The notes: generated by a model not told the origin, from the sequence alone. A DNA stretch of 64,000 nucleotides from Pomphorhynchus laevis (GCA_012934845.2 WNNJ02003226.1:24172-88171), one strand, 5' to 3'. Counted from the first letter of the stretch, positions 1 through 9,442 are shown. A program made the numbers and translations.

Positions 1-603
1 AAATTTTCAAAATATAAATACATACGATTTTAGTACGCTTTATACAAATCTAGATTTAGTAGATATTAAAGAAGCGTTAGTAAAATTAATTAACCTTATA
101 TTCGGAAAAAGATATACATATATATGTTATAATAATTATAACGCCTATCTAACAAAAATTAAACCATCAAATAAATATAATTTTTTTACAGCAGAGCTTG
201 CACATTTAACAAACGGGCAAGCTTTGTTGGTCATTTTATTGAATTCAAATAGAAAACTATTAAACTGAAAATTTTAATAGATAATATAATCAAATTATTA
301 TAAGTCACTGTTCTATAATGGATAAAAAGAGTATAATATTTGAATCAGATAATAATACTATACCTATATTATATTGGAATCCAAAATTACATAAAAATCC
401 ATAAAACCTAGGTTCATATGTAGTGCGTTTAAATGTACATTAAAACCACTTTCTGTCTATATGAATAAAATACTTAAAGTAATTAAAGCACACTTTAAAA
501 AATATTGCAAGGTAATCGAAATTAATACTGGTATAAAACATTATTTCAGTATTAATTCTACAAAAGAATTGTTAGAACACATAAAAGGAATAAACTTTCA
601 AAA
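1..603 (+). mobile_element. PLE-1 fragments, rearranged
   Basis: Two pieces of the PLE-1 reverse transcriptase gene. Bases 1-182 encode the palm segment with DFSTLYTNLDL, and about 293-603 encode the earlier segment with LYWNPKLHKNP and the Cys/Lys-rich stretch after it. The pieces are in reverse gene order, so this is a rearranged or tandemly truncated insertion. The copies at 23.8-25.1 kb and 29.0-30.2 kb give the correct order. Neither piece is an intact gene. Confidence 0.8.
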
Positions 604-1509
604 GACTTTTTTATAGTTTACAGTTTCAATTTTCACATATGTATCGATATAAATGCAAAATACACGATAACGTACATTGTGCAATTAAAACCAAAATATT
701 AAACGTTAAATGATAAAATATTAAATTTACATAAATCTAAAGTATTTAATTGCAGCAATATTACCAAAACGTTATATAATAGTTTATAAAGTCGAATAAT
801 AAGAACGTTTGTAAGTTTTAAGCTGGTGAATTGAGAATGCTCACTTAAAGTTTAGATATCCAAGTGCAAATTTTCTTAGTTACGTAATTATTTAAACTTC
901 GGTTAAATAAAATAAACATTTGATTTCAAAAAAATGTCGAATAAATTTTTGATTTAATAATTTTATTACAAAAATGTATAGTATGAATAATTTTATACAG
1001 TCTAAGAAAAATGTAACAACTCGTTATTAACAAAAAAATCGCTAGTTTTTATTGATGTGCTATAACATCGATTCATCTTGTTACTCAAATCCGAAACGCA
1101 ATTACAAAATTTTCACGATATATTTTAGTACTATGCTATAATTTTCTATTCTGTATTAATACATTAGACATTTCAACATTGTAATTACAATTTCATAATA
1201 CAATAACGACATATATACAATTAGACATTTTTCACAAAATCGAACGTAATACATTGTATTACGAAATTGTCATATTCGTAACAATGTGAAAATATTAGCA
1301 ATGTACAATATAACAACGTGAATATAACAAATAACAATGTAACAATGTAACAAATATAAAAATGTGAATACTGTAATTATTTAATTAAAATTAACATTGC
1401 TTGATGATCTTTACAGGAATACTGTAATTATATAATTAAAATTAACATTACTTGATAATCGAATTCGGTGTCCTTGTGTACAACAGTGTCAATGATAATT
1501 GAATACAAT
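604..1509. other. AT-rich sequence, no gene seen
   Basis: No coding segment or recognisable element is visible. A 42-bp direct repeat (1366-1407 and 1417-1458, starting GAATACTGTAATTAT) is the only local structure. There are many short AACAATGT-like runs near 1310-1365. Confidence 0.6.
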
Positions 1510-1731
1510 GCATTTAAATTAGAAGAAAGATGGCAAAAACCAACGCAAAATTTATTAAATTGAATATTTCGATGCCTAGCTGGCATCATCTTCAGCAATT
1601 GTAATTTGCTAGAACAAATTAAAGTGTTCTAGCAAATTACAATTGCTGAAGATGATGCCAGCTAGGCATCGAAATATTCAATTTAATAAATTTTGCGTTG
1701 GTTTTTGCCATCTTTCTTCTAATTTAAATGC
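1510..1731. repeat. 107-bp palindrome with hammerhead-like arms
   Basis: The arms 1510-1616 and 1625-1731 are reverse complements over 107 nt around an 8-nt spacer. The right arm reads CTGAAGA, then GATGCC-AGCTA-GGCATC, then GAAA. This resembles a hammerhead core (CUGANGA, stem II, GAAA) of the type carried by Penelope-like elements. A 64-codon reading frame across the right arm is only a by-product of the palindrome. Confidence 0.8.
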
Positions 1732-2514
1732 TATTACACCGTCGCAATCCTCATTCAAATTCAATTTATTCGAATACAATGTCGAATACGGCGTTATTAC
1801 AGAGGCAAAGTACATTAGTAAAGTTCTTGCGATTTAAAATTTTTAGGTAATATTTCATTAAGAAAATTATTAATTTCAATCTAAATAATGAACATTCTTA
1901 TTGATTATTTGAGAAAACTAAATATCTGCGCAATTTTGTGAGACAATTTATACAATTTAAGCATTTGGTCATATAAAAAATGTATAAATGTGAACGATTT
2001 TATAGTAGCAAAATTACCACAATGTTAGAGCTAATCATTTCGATGTCCAGGATAAGTTTCGAGTACTTTTGCGAATAAGCCACGACACCATTTTTAATAT
2101 ATCGTGAATTAGCAAAGCAGGCAATTTTGCACAGTTTCTTGTCACTTAATGCTAAAATAAAGTAATTTAAACGAATATAGAAGAAAGAATTAAGCTAATT
2201 ACTAGCAAAAACAAGAAATTATAATATCGATATACCTGTGAATTCATATCTAAATTTTAATTTGATTTAATTATAAAAAAATAATAATTATTTTAATAAA
2301 TAAATTCCTTATATTTACTTAAAAATTATCAATTAATTACATTTTTCTAGGAAAATATCAATATCTAAATTATAATTTTTATCAAAAAGTTTTCAGTCGC
2401 AATTAAAACATTTAAGATACCAACTACGTATCACAATCATCCTATTATACTTTGCTACTATATGAATTTGCTAAACATTGCTATGCATGCAGGTTTTTTC
2501 TAAAACAAAATGTT
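1732..2514. other. AT-rich sequence, no gene seen
   Basis: Low-GC DNA without a convincing exon or element. It lies between the palindrome and an old PLE-1 tail. The NAA20-like gene on this strand further right needs upstream exons, but none could be recognised here. Confidence 0.5.
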
Positions 2515-2594
2515 ATTAAAACTTTATTTAAACTATAAAGCGAAATATTTTGGTGGATGGATAATAAATAATATGCTTTGTATAAGAATAGGAT
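2515..2594 (+). mobile_element. Old PLE-1 3' coding end (left of the RTE insertion)
   Basis: A diverged copy of the end of the PLE-1 gene (TGGATGGATAATAAATAATA, around the stop codon) followed by the start of the non-coding tail. It breaks off at ATAAGAATAGGAT, which is repeated at 5445-5457 where the tail resumes. The RTE element between is therefore an insertion with a 13-bp target-site duplication. Confidence 0.7.
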
Positions 2595-2795
2595 TGTGGT
2601 GCTGTCCGTTCCTCCTCGCGGTGCCACTGGATAGCGCTTCCATTCTAAGAGCGTGAACCAAACGCGGACTTTACCGACGACAGGCATGCGGCAGCCAGTC
2701 GGGACAACAACTGTCGCAACCATCAACCATGAGAAAGTACAACCAAAATGACCCCGCCATACTAAGACGTCATCTGTAGACGACGGGTTCATGAT

Positions 2796-3146
2796 GTGCC
2801 ATCCGGCCTGTTCGAAAAATTCACAAGGATGTGCATTTGCCCGGTTTGTTTGATATATAAGCGAGGGATCCCAACGGAAAGACGCCGCCGGAACGCAAGT
2901 AATCTTGTTCAAACATACATACGAGTGGTGACGCTCAACGTAGGAACACTGACAGATAAATCTCGAGAGATTGCAGCTGACTTAAAGAGGAGAAAGATTG
3001 ACATCTGTGCAATTCCAGAGACCAAATGGAAGGGGTTGAAAATCCAAGGCAATTGGAGACGGGTACAAATTGTATCCATGGGTACAGAGACAGCCCAAAA
3101 TGGAGAAGAGTATAGAAGAGACTCAAAGACCAAGTGTGCGAAGTGA
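2796..3146 (+). pseudogene. RTE-1 endonuclease, N-terminal part
   Basis: Encodes the start of an exonuclease/endonuclease/phosphatase-type domain. The codons from about 2925 give VTLNVGTLTDKSREIA and CAIPETKWKG, where Asn and Glu correspond to the metal-binding residues of APE-like nucleases. The frame is lost soon after and continues in other frames at 3265-3477 and 3404-3772. The codons before 2925 look like 5' leader rather than protein. Confidence 0.7.
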
Positions 3147-3264
3147 CGCAATACATAGGAAGGTGATGATCAAGCTGATATTGTGCGAAACAACCGTCCA
3201 CTACTTCTCTGCTTACGCTCTTTAAACAGGGTGCAGAGATGACGAGAAGCTGGACTTCTGGGAA

Positions 3265-3772
3265 ATGCTAAATGAAAAGATGGCAGATTACCAATGGCAG
3301 ATCACCAAAGCCAATTTCACAAAAAGGCCGAACCAACAGTACACGTATTACCATGGAACGGGTACACAAGCCAGGAAGTCGCAAATTGATTTCGCCCTGG
3401 TGAGTGAGACGAATGCACAAGAAGACGGTGCTCGACACAAAAGTCATCCAATTCGAGACCACAGCGACTCAGCATAAGCCACTGATATGCAACATGAAAC
3501 TTGAAGTCACTCGTAAACACAGGCCAGAACAAACGAAGACGAGTCTAATCAAGTGGTTGAAACTGAGGGAAGAAGACAAATTTGGAAAGACAAAGCTGTC
3601 CCGGGTAAGACTGTCTTGCGTACATGGAGTTCATGACACAAGGACCGCGTTGCGCAGCATGATCTACCTAGCTGCAAAGCAGATACTTGGATCCACCAAG
3701 CCATGCCAACAATACATCGATAAAGAAACTTGGTTCTGGACAGAAGAGGTCAAAGATGCTGTGAAGGCATAG
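3265..3772 (+). pseudogene. RTE-1 endonuclease C-terminus and linker
   Basis: Two overlapping frames. The first (3265-3477) ends the nuclease, with FTKRPNQQYTYYHG and QIDFALVS, the region where RTE nucleases have a YTW/D motif. The second (3404-3772) carries the linker toward the RT (LIKWLKLREEDK, ETWFWTEEVKDAVKA). A frameshift near 3404-3477 separates them. Confidence 0.65.
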
Positions 3773-4157
3773 AAAAATTCCTGCGTGTTTCTCCGGATAG
3801 CACAAACGCAGCAGAACAATGATTAGTACCACCGATCGAAAAAGAAAGCAAGGAAACAAGTGGCTATTGTTAAGAGCAAATTGATTTGCCTAGATAATTG
3901 ATTTGCCAACCACCTAGATAATCTTTACCAAAACCTCGGCACTTAAGAAGGATAAAAAGGCGGATGGGGAAGATATTTCAAGGCTATCTCCACAGAAGAG
4001 TTTGAACACCCACCAATACCAGGAGAGATTCCAAACCACACACAAGTTGAGCTACTCAACGATGCAGAGGTCAGTGAGGAAATAATGAAGATGAAGCCGG
4101 GTAAGCCAACGTACCCGATGATGTGGCGGCAGACTCTGAAAAATCAGCCCAGATGAG

Positions 4158-5433
4158 ATGACATCATGGCTAACAAAGCTTCTCCAGAAGATTGTTGACG
4201 AAATAGAAGTGCCAGAAGACCGGAGTCTAAGCACAACTACCCCAATCTGGTTGCCAAAACTACCGGCAAATCCGTCTTCTCAGCCACGCCATGAGGATCT
4301 TAGAGAGAGTGCTCGACAAGAGAATACGGGACACGATCAAACTAATTGTCAACCAGGCAGGCTTTGTGCGCAACTGTGAGGCCATCGATGCAATACACTC
4401 AGCCAGAATACTCCTTGAAAAGCACATATAGCAGCCCCTCCATGTAGCTTTCCTGGACCTTAAAAGCGCGTTCGACAGAGTCCCTCATTAGCTCTTATGG
4501 TAAACCCTGAGATGTAGAGAAGAACCGAAGGAATTGATCGAATGAGTGAAGATGAAGTACAAAGGAACTACGAGAAGTGTGCTAGAAGCAGCGGAATTAA
4601 TCCAGAGAATTCCCACTCTCAGTCGGTGTACACCAAGGATTTGCACTCTCTCCATTACTATTCGTCATAGTTATGGACGTGATTACGATAGACCTGAAAA
4701 GACAAACGCCATTGACCATCCTGTTTGCCGACGATGTTATGATGGTATCTAAGGGCAAATATGACCTCGAGCAGCAAGTGCAGCAATGACACGATCGCCT
4801 AGCATAGTTTGTGTTGAAACTGGACACAGCCAAACAGAGTATATGACGACAAACCAGAATGAAGATGTAAGAATATCAGTCAATGGCGTGCCTCTGCCAA
4901 AGACAAATGTGTTTAAATATCTGGGATCAGTCATATCCATCATAGGAGGAGTAGAAATAGACGTTACCACCAGCATCAAAGCTAGCTGGACAAATGAAGA
5001 GCAGTCACTGGAATCTTGTGTGACAAACGTATGCCATACAGACTCAAATCGAAGTTATACTGAAGCATGATAGATCTGTAGCAATGTTCGGTGTTAAGTG
5101 CTAGGCAATGACAGCAGAAGCAGAACGTAAGCTTGGATGTATGGAAACGAAAATGCTAAGGTGGATCGAATGAAAAATTATCTATACCATATTCGTAACG
5201 AAGACATCCACAAGCGATTTGGCGTAGCACCCATAGCAGACAAACTGAGAGAATCAAGGAGGAGATGGTATGGACATGCACTGAGGGCAGACGTGAGCAC
5301 ACTGGCGCAGGCACCACTTCAAATTGTGGTTGACGGAAAATGGTCGGACTCACGCCCGAAGACGCAGCGGATAGGGCATTTTGGCACCAGCGAACGTGGC
5401 AAGAAGACCCCCCCCAAAAAAAAAACGGGATAA
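4158..5433 (+). pseudogene. RTE-1 reverse transcriptase and C-terminal domain
   Basis: RT remnants spread over three frames. The finger/palm start is near 4160-4450, with the motif A-like FLDLKSAFDRVPH at about 4450. Motif B (VHQGFALSPLLF) and motif C (FADD) lie near 4630-4745. The stretch 4786-5070 carries KTNVFKYLGSVIS, and 5137-5433 carries the C-terminal VAPIADKLRESRRRWYGHAL block. Domain order matches RTE proteins. Multiple frame breaks show the gene is inactive. Confidence 0.75.
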
Positions 5434-5457
5434 ACGCTAAGAAGATAAGAATAGGAT

Positions 5458-5690
5458 ACACCATATAATCAAATTTCATTAAATGAAATACGTCATAAGC
5501 GCACATTGAATTCAGCTGCTATGTTAGGTTGAGGAAAAGGGGCCAAAACCTGATATCAAAGAAGTTCATCAGGTCGACCTCTAATCTTTATGTTGATGCA
5601 TGGTCTGTTATTTCTTAGTCAATTCATAACAATTGACTTTTATTTAAAATTTCCGTTTTAAATTTCAACTTTTTATAAATATAAATTCAT
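5458..5690 (+). mobile_element. Old PLE-1 tail (right of the RTE insertion)
   Basis: Continuation of the PLE-1 non-coding tail interrupted at 2594. It contains diverged versions of the conserved blocks GAAATACGTCAT, CTGCTATGTT, GGGGCC, AAACCTGATA, GACCTCTAAT and TTAGTCAATTCATAA. It is clearly older than the copies at 7.5, 25.1 and 35.5 kb. Confidence 0.7.
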
Positions 5691-5974
5691 AAAACCTTAG
5701 ATAATTATTTATTATTTATCTTTTTTATTTATATATCGTATAAAATACATTGACACAATTATATGATCTAATTTGACTAATGTCTAGTTATTATTGACCT
5801 GTGCACTTTGTTTCCCGGTAATATAGCATCTATCAGAAATACTAAAACTATGTATTCCTGCCTGGTACGACTATTTCTATGCTAATTTTCAAGCAAGTTT
5901 GATGAATTTTTCTATTTTTAATTATGGAGAAAAATAAACTAACAAAATATTATTTAAAATAAATTTAAACTATT
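5691..5974. other. AT-rich spacer, nothing recognised
   Basis: No reading frame or repeat of note. It separates two old PLE-1 tails. Confidence 0.5.
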
Positions 5975-6110
5975 AAAGGAAAATTTTACCGATAGATAAT
6001 AAGCAATATGCTTGTATTAGAATGAGGTACACTAGATATCAAATTTCACCAAAGAAAATACATCGTTAGCGCGTATTTGGCCCCGCTGATATGTTTTGTA
6101 AAGGAAAAAA
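5975..6110 (+). mobile_element. Old PLE-1 tail fragment
   Basis: Contains diverged PLE-1 end sequence (GATAGATAATAAGCAATATG around the former stop codon) and the block GCGTATTTGGCCCCGCTGAT. It stops where the next PLE-1 copy begins, so the two copies are head to tail. Confidence 0.65.
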
Positions 6111-6778
6111 AGTTGTATAATAGAAGTTGTATAATACTAAGTTGTATAATAGACAGTTATTGTAATACAAAATACTATAATCGTACAATAAATGTAAATA
6201 ATAACAATAGAAAATATACATTAACCAAAAACTTCATTAATAAATGTATAGATAACATAAATATAGCCGGACTTTTAAATAATTCTAAAAGTAAAGAAAC
6301 ATTAGGGTCAGATTTAAGTAAATATATTCCTAAAATAAGGTATAAACTCCTACCACCATTAGGACGAAAAATTTGTAATTATAATAAAGAATTAAAATCA
6401 ATATGTAACGATAATATTAGAAACATAATGAAAACAGAATGCAATTGTAAAAGTCTTAGTTTTGATAAAATAAATGAACATATATGTACCCAGAATCTAG
6501 AATTAATTAAAAATTGTGAATTAAGAAAGCTGCTATCAAAAGGGTATAAATATAGATTAAATAACAACAACGACAATAATAAAATATACAGTTCGTTATA
6601 TAATAACTTAAATGATTACTTTAGTAAGCTGATTAATAGTGAAAGCACGAATATATCTAAGATAAAAATTTGGAAAGTTTATATATTTGATAAAATTAAA
6701 AATAAAATGAAAAAACAAACAATTATAAAAGAAAAGATAAAATTAATAAAGATATGTATAAAGAACTTACTAAATTAA
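6077..6778 (+). CDS. PLE-1 N-terminal protein region
   Basis: A 233-codon frame covering the part of the PLE-1 protein before the RT palm. It is Asn/Lys/Ile-rich because of the base composition. The recognisable feature is a Cys/His cluster, CNCKSLSFDK followed by HICTQNLELIKN (residues about 122-145), then LRKLLSKGYKYR. I recall similar Cys/His plus G-x-KYR segments ahead of endonuclease-less RT proteins in aquatic invertebrates, but cannot verify this. The frame ends by a shift; the RT continues from 6754 in another frame. The same segment is seen at 30323-30604 on the other strand. The first codons may be tail sequence of the preceding copy rather than true protein. Confidence 0.6.
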   Translation: MAPLICFVKEKKLYNRSCIILSCIIDSYCNTKYYNRTINVNNNNRKYTLTKNFINKCIDNINIAGLLNNSKSKETLGSDLSKYIPKIRYKLLPPLGRKICNYNKELKSICNDNIRNIMKTECNCKSLSFDKINEHICTQNLELIKNCELRKLLSKGYKYRLNNNNDNNKIYSSLYNNLNDYFSKLINSESTNISKIKIWKVYIFDKIKNKMKKQTIIKEKIKLIKICIKNLLN

Positions 6779-6975
6779 AGGATAACTATATAATAACAAC
6801 TATTGATAAAGCTAGTAATAACTTTGTCTTCATATGCAAAAAGCTTTATTATGATATACTAATGAAAGAGGTTAATTCTAATGATTTAAATGTAAATCCA
6901 GCATATGAATGTAGTGAGTTGAGTTTAGAAACAATTATTACAAGTCACTGTTCTATAATGGATAAAAAGGTATAA
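6754..6975 (+). pseudogene. PLE-1 RT, first palm segment
   Basis: Encodes ELTKLKDNYIITTIDKASNN and the following finger region of the RT. It terminates early because a single base is missing near 6969 relative to 23970-23990, so the frame is lost before the PKLHK motif. Confidence 0.7.
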
Positions 6976-7174
6976 AGGTTGAATTAGATAATAAAACTAT
7001 ACCTATATTATATTGGAATCCAAAATTACATAAAAATCCAATAAAACATAGGTTCATAATGATATATGTGTATTTAATTCTAATAATTTTTATTCAATTA
7101 GTGAGCACATTTATCCAGAAAGCCTTATTCTTAACAAAACCAATATTAATGATAAAGAAGGTGTATATCTAGAT

Positions 7175-7516
7175 ATGAACATTAAATTAACATTAACTAA
7201 AACTACTATTAATTTATATCGTAAAGATGACATATTTAAATTTACAAGAAACATATTTTTGCATGAGCATTCATGCATACCATATAATATAAAATATAAT
7301 ACATTAAATAATGAAATTTTAAGAATTGCAACAATATGTAATGATATTGGTTTTCTTCAAAATCATTTAAATAATTTAATAGATACATATTTTAAACTAG
7401 GTTACTATAAAAATAACATCAAGCAGAAAATAGTAAAATATATAAATCAACACAATAATATAAAGAATAAATTTAAACTCTTAAGTGGCAAATTTTTATG
7501 GATGGATAATAAATAA
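7175..7516 (+). pseudogene. PLE-1 RT thumb and C-terminus
   Basis: The 113 codons from MNIKLTLTKTTINLYRK to FLWMDNK are the C-terminal third of the PLE-1 RT, in frame and nearly identical to 10537-11223 (-), 24562-25116 and 60117-60458. The block EILRIATICND aligns in position with the EALRILRICS thumb motif of Penelope RTs. No GIY-YIG domain follows; the stop codon leads straight into the tail. Confidence 0.75.
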
Positions 7517-7880
7517 TATACTTTGCATTAGAATAAGATACTAGATAGTTATTTCAGAGGAAATACATCATTAGCATGTATTTGGCCCCGCTGCTATGTT
7601 GGGTAGAGGAGTTAGGGGCCGAAACCTGATAGCATAGCAGTTCCTCCTGATGACCTCTAATTCTTATTCTGATAGAACATCTGTTATTTATTAGTCAATT
7701 CATAATAATGACTTTTATTTTAAATTTCAATTTTTTATTTTAACTTGATTTAAATTATATAAAATCTAAAAACAATTATGAATTTAATTATTTAATTATT
7801 AAATTTTGATTTCGCTTGTTATGTTTTGTTTATTTTATAATTATATTAAATAAGTAGACTCAGTTAGCTGATTTAACTTA
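7517..7880 (+). repeat. PLE-1 conserved 3' tail (reference copy)
   Basis: Non-coding tail seen in nearly all PLE-1 copies. It contains interleaved complementary blocks: GGCCCC pairs with GGGGCC, and CTGCTATG pairs with CATAGCAG, in the order a-b-a'-b'. These are followed by CTGATGACCTCTAATTC and TTAGTCAATTCATAA. The element ends near TAGACTCAGTTAGCTGATTT. The order of pairing blocks is that of an RNA pseudoknot. Confidence 0.65.
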
Positions 7881-7935
7881 TAACATAGCAGTTCCTCTGA
7901 TTATAATTCTACAGATGAGCGTTCATTGTATTTAG

Positions 7936-8229
7936 TCTTTAAGGAAAAAATGCTATTACATCGATCTATTTGTACGAACAACAAACGAGCCTGCTATTGA
8001 GTTATACAAAAAGTTAGGTTATTCGATTTATCGGCGGATTCGAAACTATTACACGGCGGATCCAATGTTTGAAAAAAGGCGCGATGCTTTCCGTGATATA
8101 TCATATAGTAAGATTATCTATATTTTTTATTTAGATATGAGAAAACCTCTTTCAAAGGATGTAGATCGTAAATACTTATACACTGATCAAACTGTTGTAA
8201 ATGAATTCGATTTAAAATTGTCCGATTGA
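7936..8229 (+). CDS. NAA20: NAA20-like N-terminal acetyltransferase catalytic subunit, last two exons
   Basis: NAA20 is the catalytic subunit of NatB, which acetylates nascent proteins starting Met-Asp/Glu/Asn/Gln at the ribosome. Exon 7936-8092 follows a TTTAG acceptor and encodes YYIDLFVRTTNEPA and LYKKLGYSIYRRI, matching FFVDLFVRVSNQ and MYKQLGYSVYR of animal NAA20 (GNAT fold, acetyl-CoA-binding region). A 42-nt intron (8093-8134, GT..TTTAG) follows. Exon 8135-8229 encodes the tail MRKPLSKDVDRKY (human DMRKALSRDTEKK) and a TGA stop. Phase is kept across the intron. The N-terminal exons are not visible; a PLE-1 copy ends only about 55 bp upstream, so the preceding intron is transposon-filled or the gene is cut. 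A polyadenylation signal lies at 8294-8299. Confidence 0.85.
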   Translation, partial: SLRKKCYYIDLFVRTTNEPAIELYKKLGYSIYRRIRNYYTADPMFEKRRDAFRDISYSKIIYIFYLDMRKPLSKDVDRKYLYTDQTVVNEFDLKLSD

Positions 8230-8293
8230 AATCCAATGAAGAAATTTCATAAAACTAATTAACACATGAAGTGAATTTGTAAATGTTTTAGTT

Positions 8294-8299
8294 AATAAA
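8294..8299 (+). terminator. AATAAA polyadenylation signal of the NAA20-like gene
   Basis: AATAAA lies 65 nt after the stop codon of the NAA20-like gene on the same strand, a usual distance in compact invertebrate genes. The surroundings are very AT-rich, so chance occurrence is possible. Confidence 0.4.
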
Positions 8300-8434
8300 T
8301 TTCCTTTTCTAAGTTTACTTTAAATTTAAATGAATTTGATCGAATATTAAATATATATGTTGCTATTATATTCTTGTGCATAACTAATGCTTTATGGATA
8401 AAAATATAATCTCGTTATGTGTATTAATAATACA

Positions 8435-8797
8435 TTAGAATAAGATACACTAGATAATAAAATTTAATCAGAGGAAATACGTCATTACCATGTATTTGGC
8501 CCCGCTGCTTTGTTGGCTAGATGAATAGGATCCAAAACCTGATTACATAGCAGTTCCTCCTGATGACCTCTAATCATTATTCTAATACATCGTCTGCTAT
8601 TTATTAGTCAATTCATTAAAATTGATTTTTATTTTAGATTTTTAATTTTAACTTGATATTAATTATATAAATAATTATATAATAATCATTTAATATTTAT
8701 AGTTATTTATTATTTAATTATTTAAATGTTATTTAGTAACTTATTTTATAAAAATAAAGAGTACGTAGACTCAGTTATCTGATCTGAATTATCAATT
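8435..8797 (+). mobile_element. Old PLE-1 tail, solo
   Basis: A diverged tail from the AGAATAAGATACACTAGAT region through GTATTTGGCCCCGCTGCT, CAGTTCCTCCTGATGACCTC and TTAGTCAATTCATTA to TAGACTCAGTTATCTGAT. Only the tail is present, so this is a strongly 5'-truncated insertion just downstream of the NAA20-like gene. Confidence 0.75.
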
Positions 8798-9318
8798 ATT
8801 ATATTAGCATTTATTGTAGAATATTAATTTAGAACCGAATTAATTTTATCGATAAATAAAACTGTTGATCACACGTTATTGTGCTTATAGATATATATTT
8901 TATATTATGTTTGTCATCATGTTTTTATATAATCAAGATTTGCTTTCGTATAAAAGTGAACTTAAGATTGTTGCGGATTATAAACACGAGTAATTTATTG
9001 TAAAAATTAAATAATGATAGCTTTCAAGGATAGAACGCTATCGTCGATAGCTAGCATTTTCTATTTTTTTCAATAAACTACTCATGTCTATAATATCCAC
9101 AAATATTTACAGTTAAATAATAAAAAATTATATAAAGCACAAACTCGTTAATCTTCAAATTATAAATTCATTTTAAAAGTTATTTTGGATTTATCTTTGC
9201 TATGGTGTTGCAATGCTTACATGAAAGTATTCTTGGATAAAATATTAGTTCATTAGATGAATCTCTAATTTCCTCGGTTACATTGTATTCAATTGTTTCC
9301 AAAAGATGCAAATATCCA
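8798..9318. other. AT-rich intergenic or 3' UTR sequence
   Basis: No element or clear exon recognised. Around 9022-9056 an inverted repeat is centred on ATAGCGTTCTATC-like sequence (GATAGAACGCTATCGTCGATAGC). The right part may be the 3' untranslated region of the minus-strand exon pair at 9319-9442. Confidence 0.4.
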
Positions 9319-9442
9319 TTAATTAATATCGTCAGCATTTTCCCATTGCTAAAAACAAATAAAACAATGAAATTGCCGATACTACTTACATTAAAAAAAG
9401 GTGTATATGTCCTCATGTGAATGGCATATGCAAACGAGAAAG
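9319..9442 (-). CDS. Exon pair of an unrecognised host gene (C-terminus)
   Basis: On the minus strand, a segment from 9442 to 9390 follows an AAATAG acceptor and reads FSFAYAIHMRTYTPFFN. It ends at a consensus AAT|GTAAGT donor. After 41 nt (9389-9349), ending in a T-rich tract and TTTTTAG, the frame continues QWENADDIN and stops at 9319. Intron size and signals match the other host introns in the window (42-60 nt). Unspliced, a longer frame ending ILSCKHCNTIAKINPK (9180-9416) is also open, so the splicing call is not certain. I do not recognise the protein. It could belong to the 3' part of the MIOS-like gene, which runs the same way from 22 kb, but no similarity supports that. Confidence 0.35.

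Larger units (their letters stand above)
2595..5444 (+). mobile_element. RTE-type non-LTR retrotransposon, degenerate (RTE-1)
   Basis: A LINE of about 2.85 kb bounded by the 13-bp duplication ATAAGAATAGGAT (2582-2594, 5445-5457). Parts in order: apurinic-type endonuclease from about 2925 (VTLNVGTLTDKSREIA, IPETKWKG); endonuclease/RT linker to about 3770; RT with FLDLKSAFDRVPH near 4450 and LFADDVMM near 4725; then TNVFKYLGSVIS near 4900; then the C-terminal domain RNEDIHKRFGVAPIADKLRE (about 5195-5255) and WYGHALRAD. The last motifs are typical of the RTE clade. The reading frame is broken by several shifts and stops, so the copy is dead. It ends in a short C/A-rich run. A second, 5'-truncated RTE lies at 27664-28558. 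Confidence 0.85.
6111..7880 (+). mobile_element. PLE-1 copy with internal deletion
   Basis: The most complete 5' end of the family. A triple GTTGTATAATA repeat precedes the N-terminal coding region, then the start of the RT (KLTKLKDNYIITTIDKASNN), the thumb region and the full tail ending near ACTCAGTTAGCTGATTT. Near 7056 the sequence jumps from the codons of HRFI to those just after the YIDD site. About 600 bp, including the catalytic centre, is missing compared with 24060-24660. The copy cannot make an active enzyme. Confidence 0.8.

Noticed and set aside
1643-1837. 64-codon open frame
   Set aside because: It runs through one arm of the 107-bp palindrome and has no protein-like conservation.
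2481-2912. 143-codon minus-strand frame
   Set aside because: Antisense to the RTE-1 leader and endonuclease start; composition gives no domain.
7560-7665. PLE-1 tail as a standard hammerhead ribozyme
   Set aside because: GAAAC and CTGATGA are both present, but the bases that would close stem II (C before GAAA, C after CTGATGA) do not pair, and no cut site fits. Kept only as a conserved structured tail.
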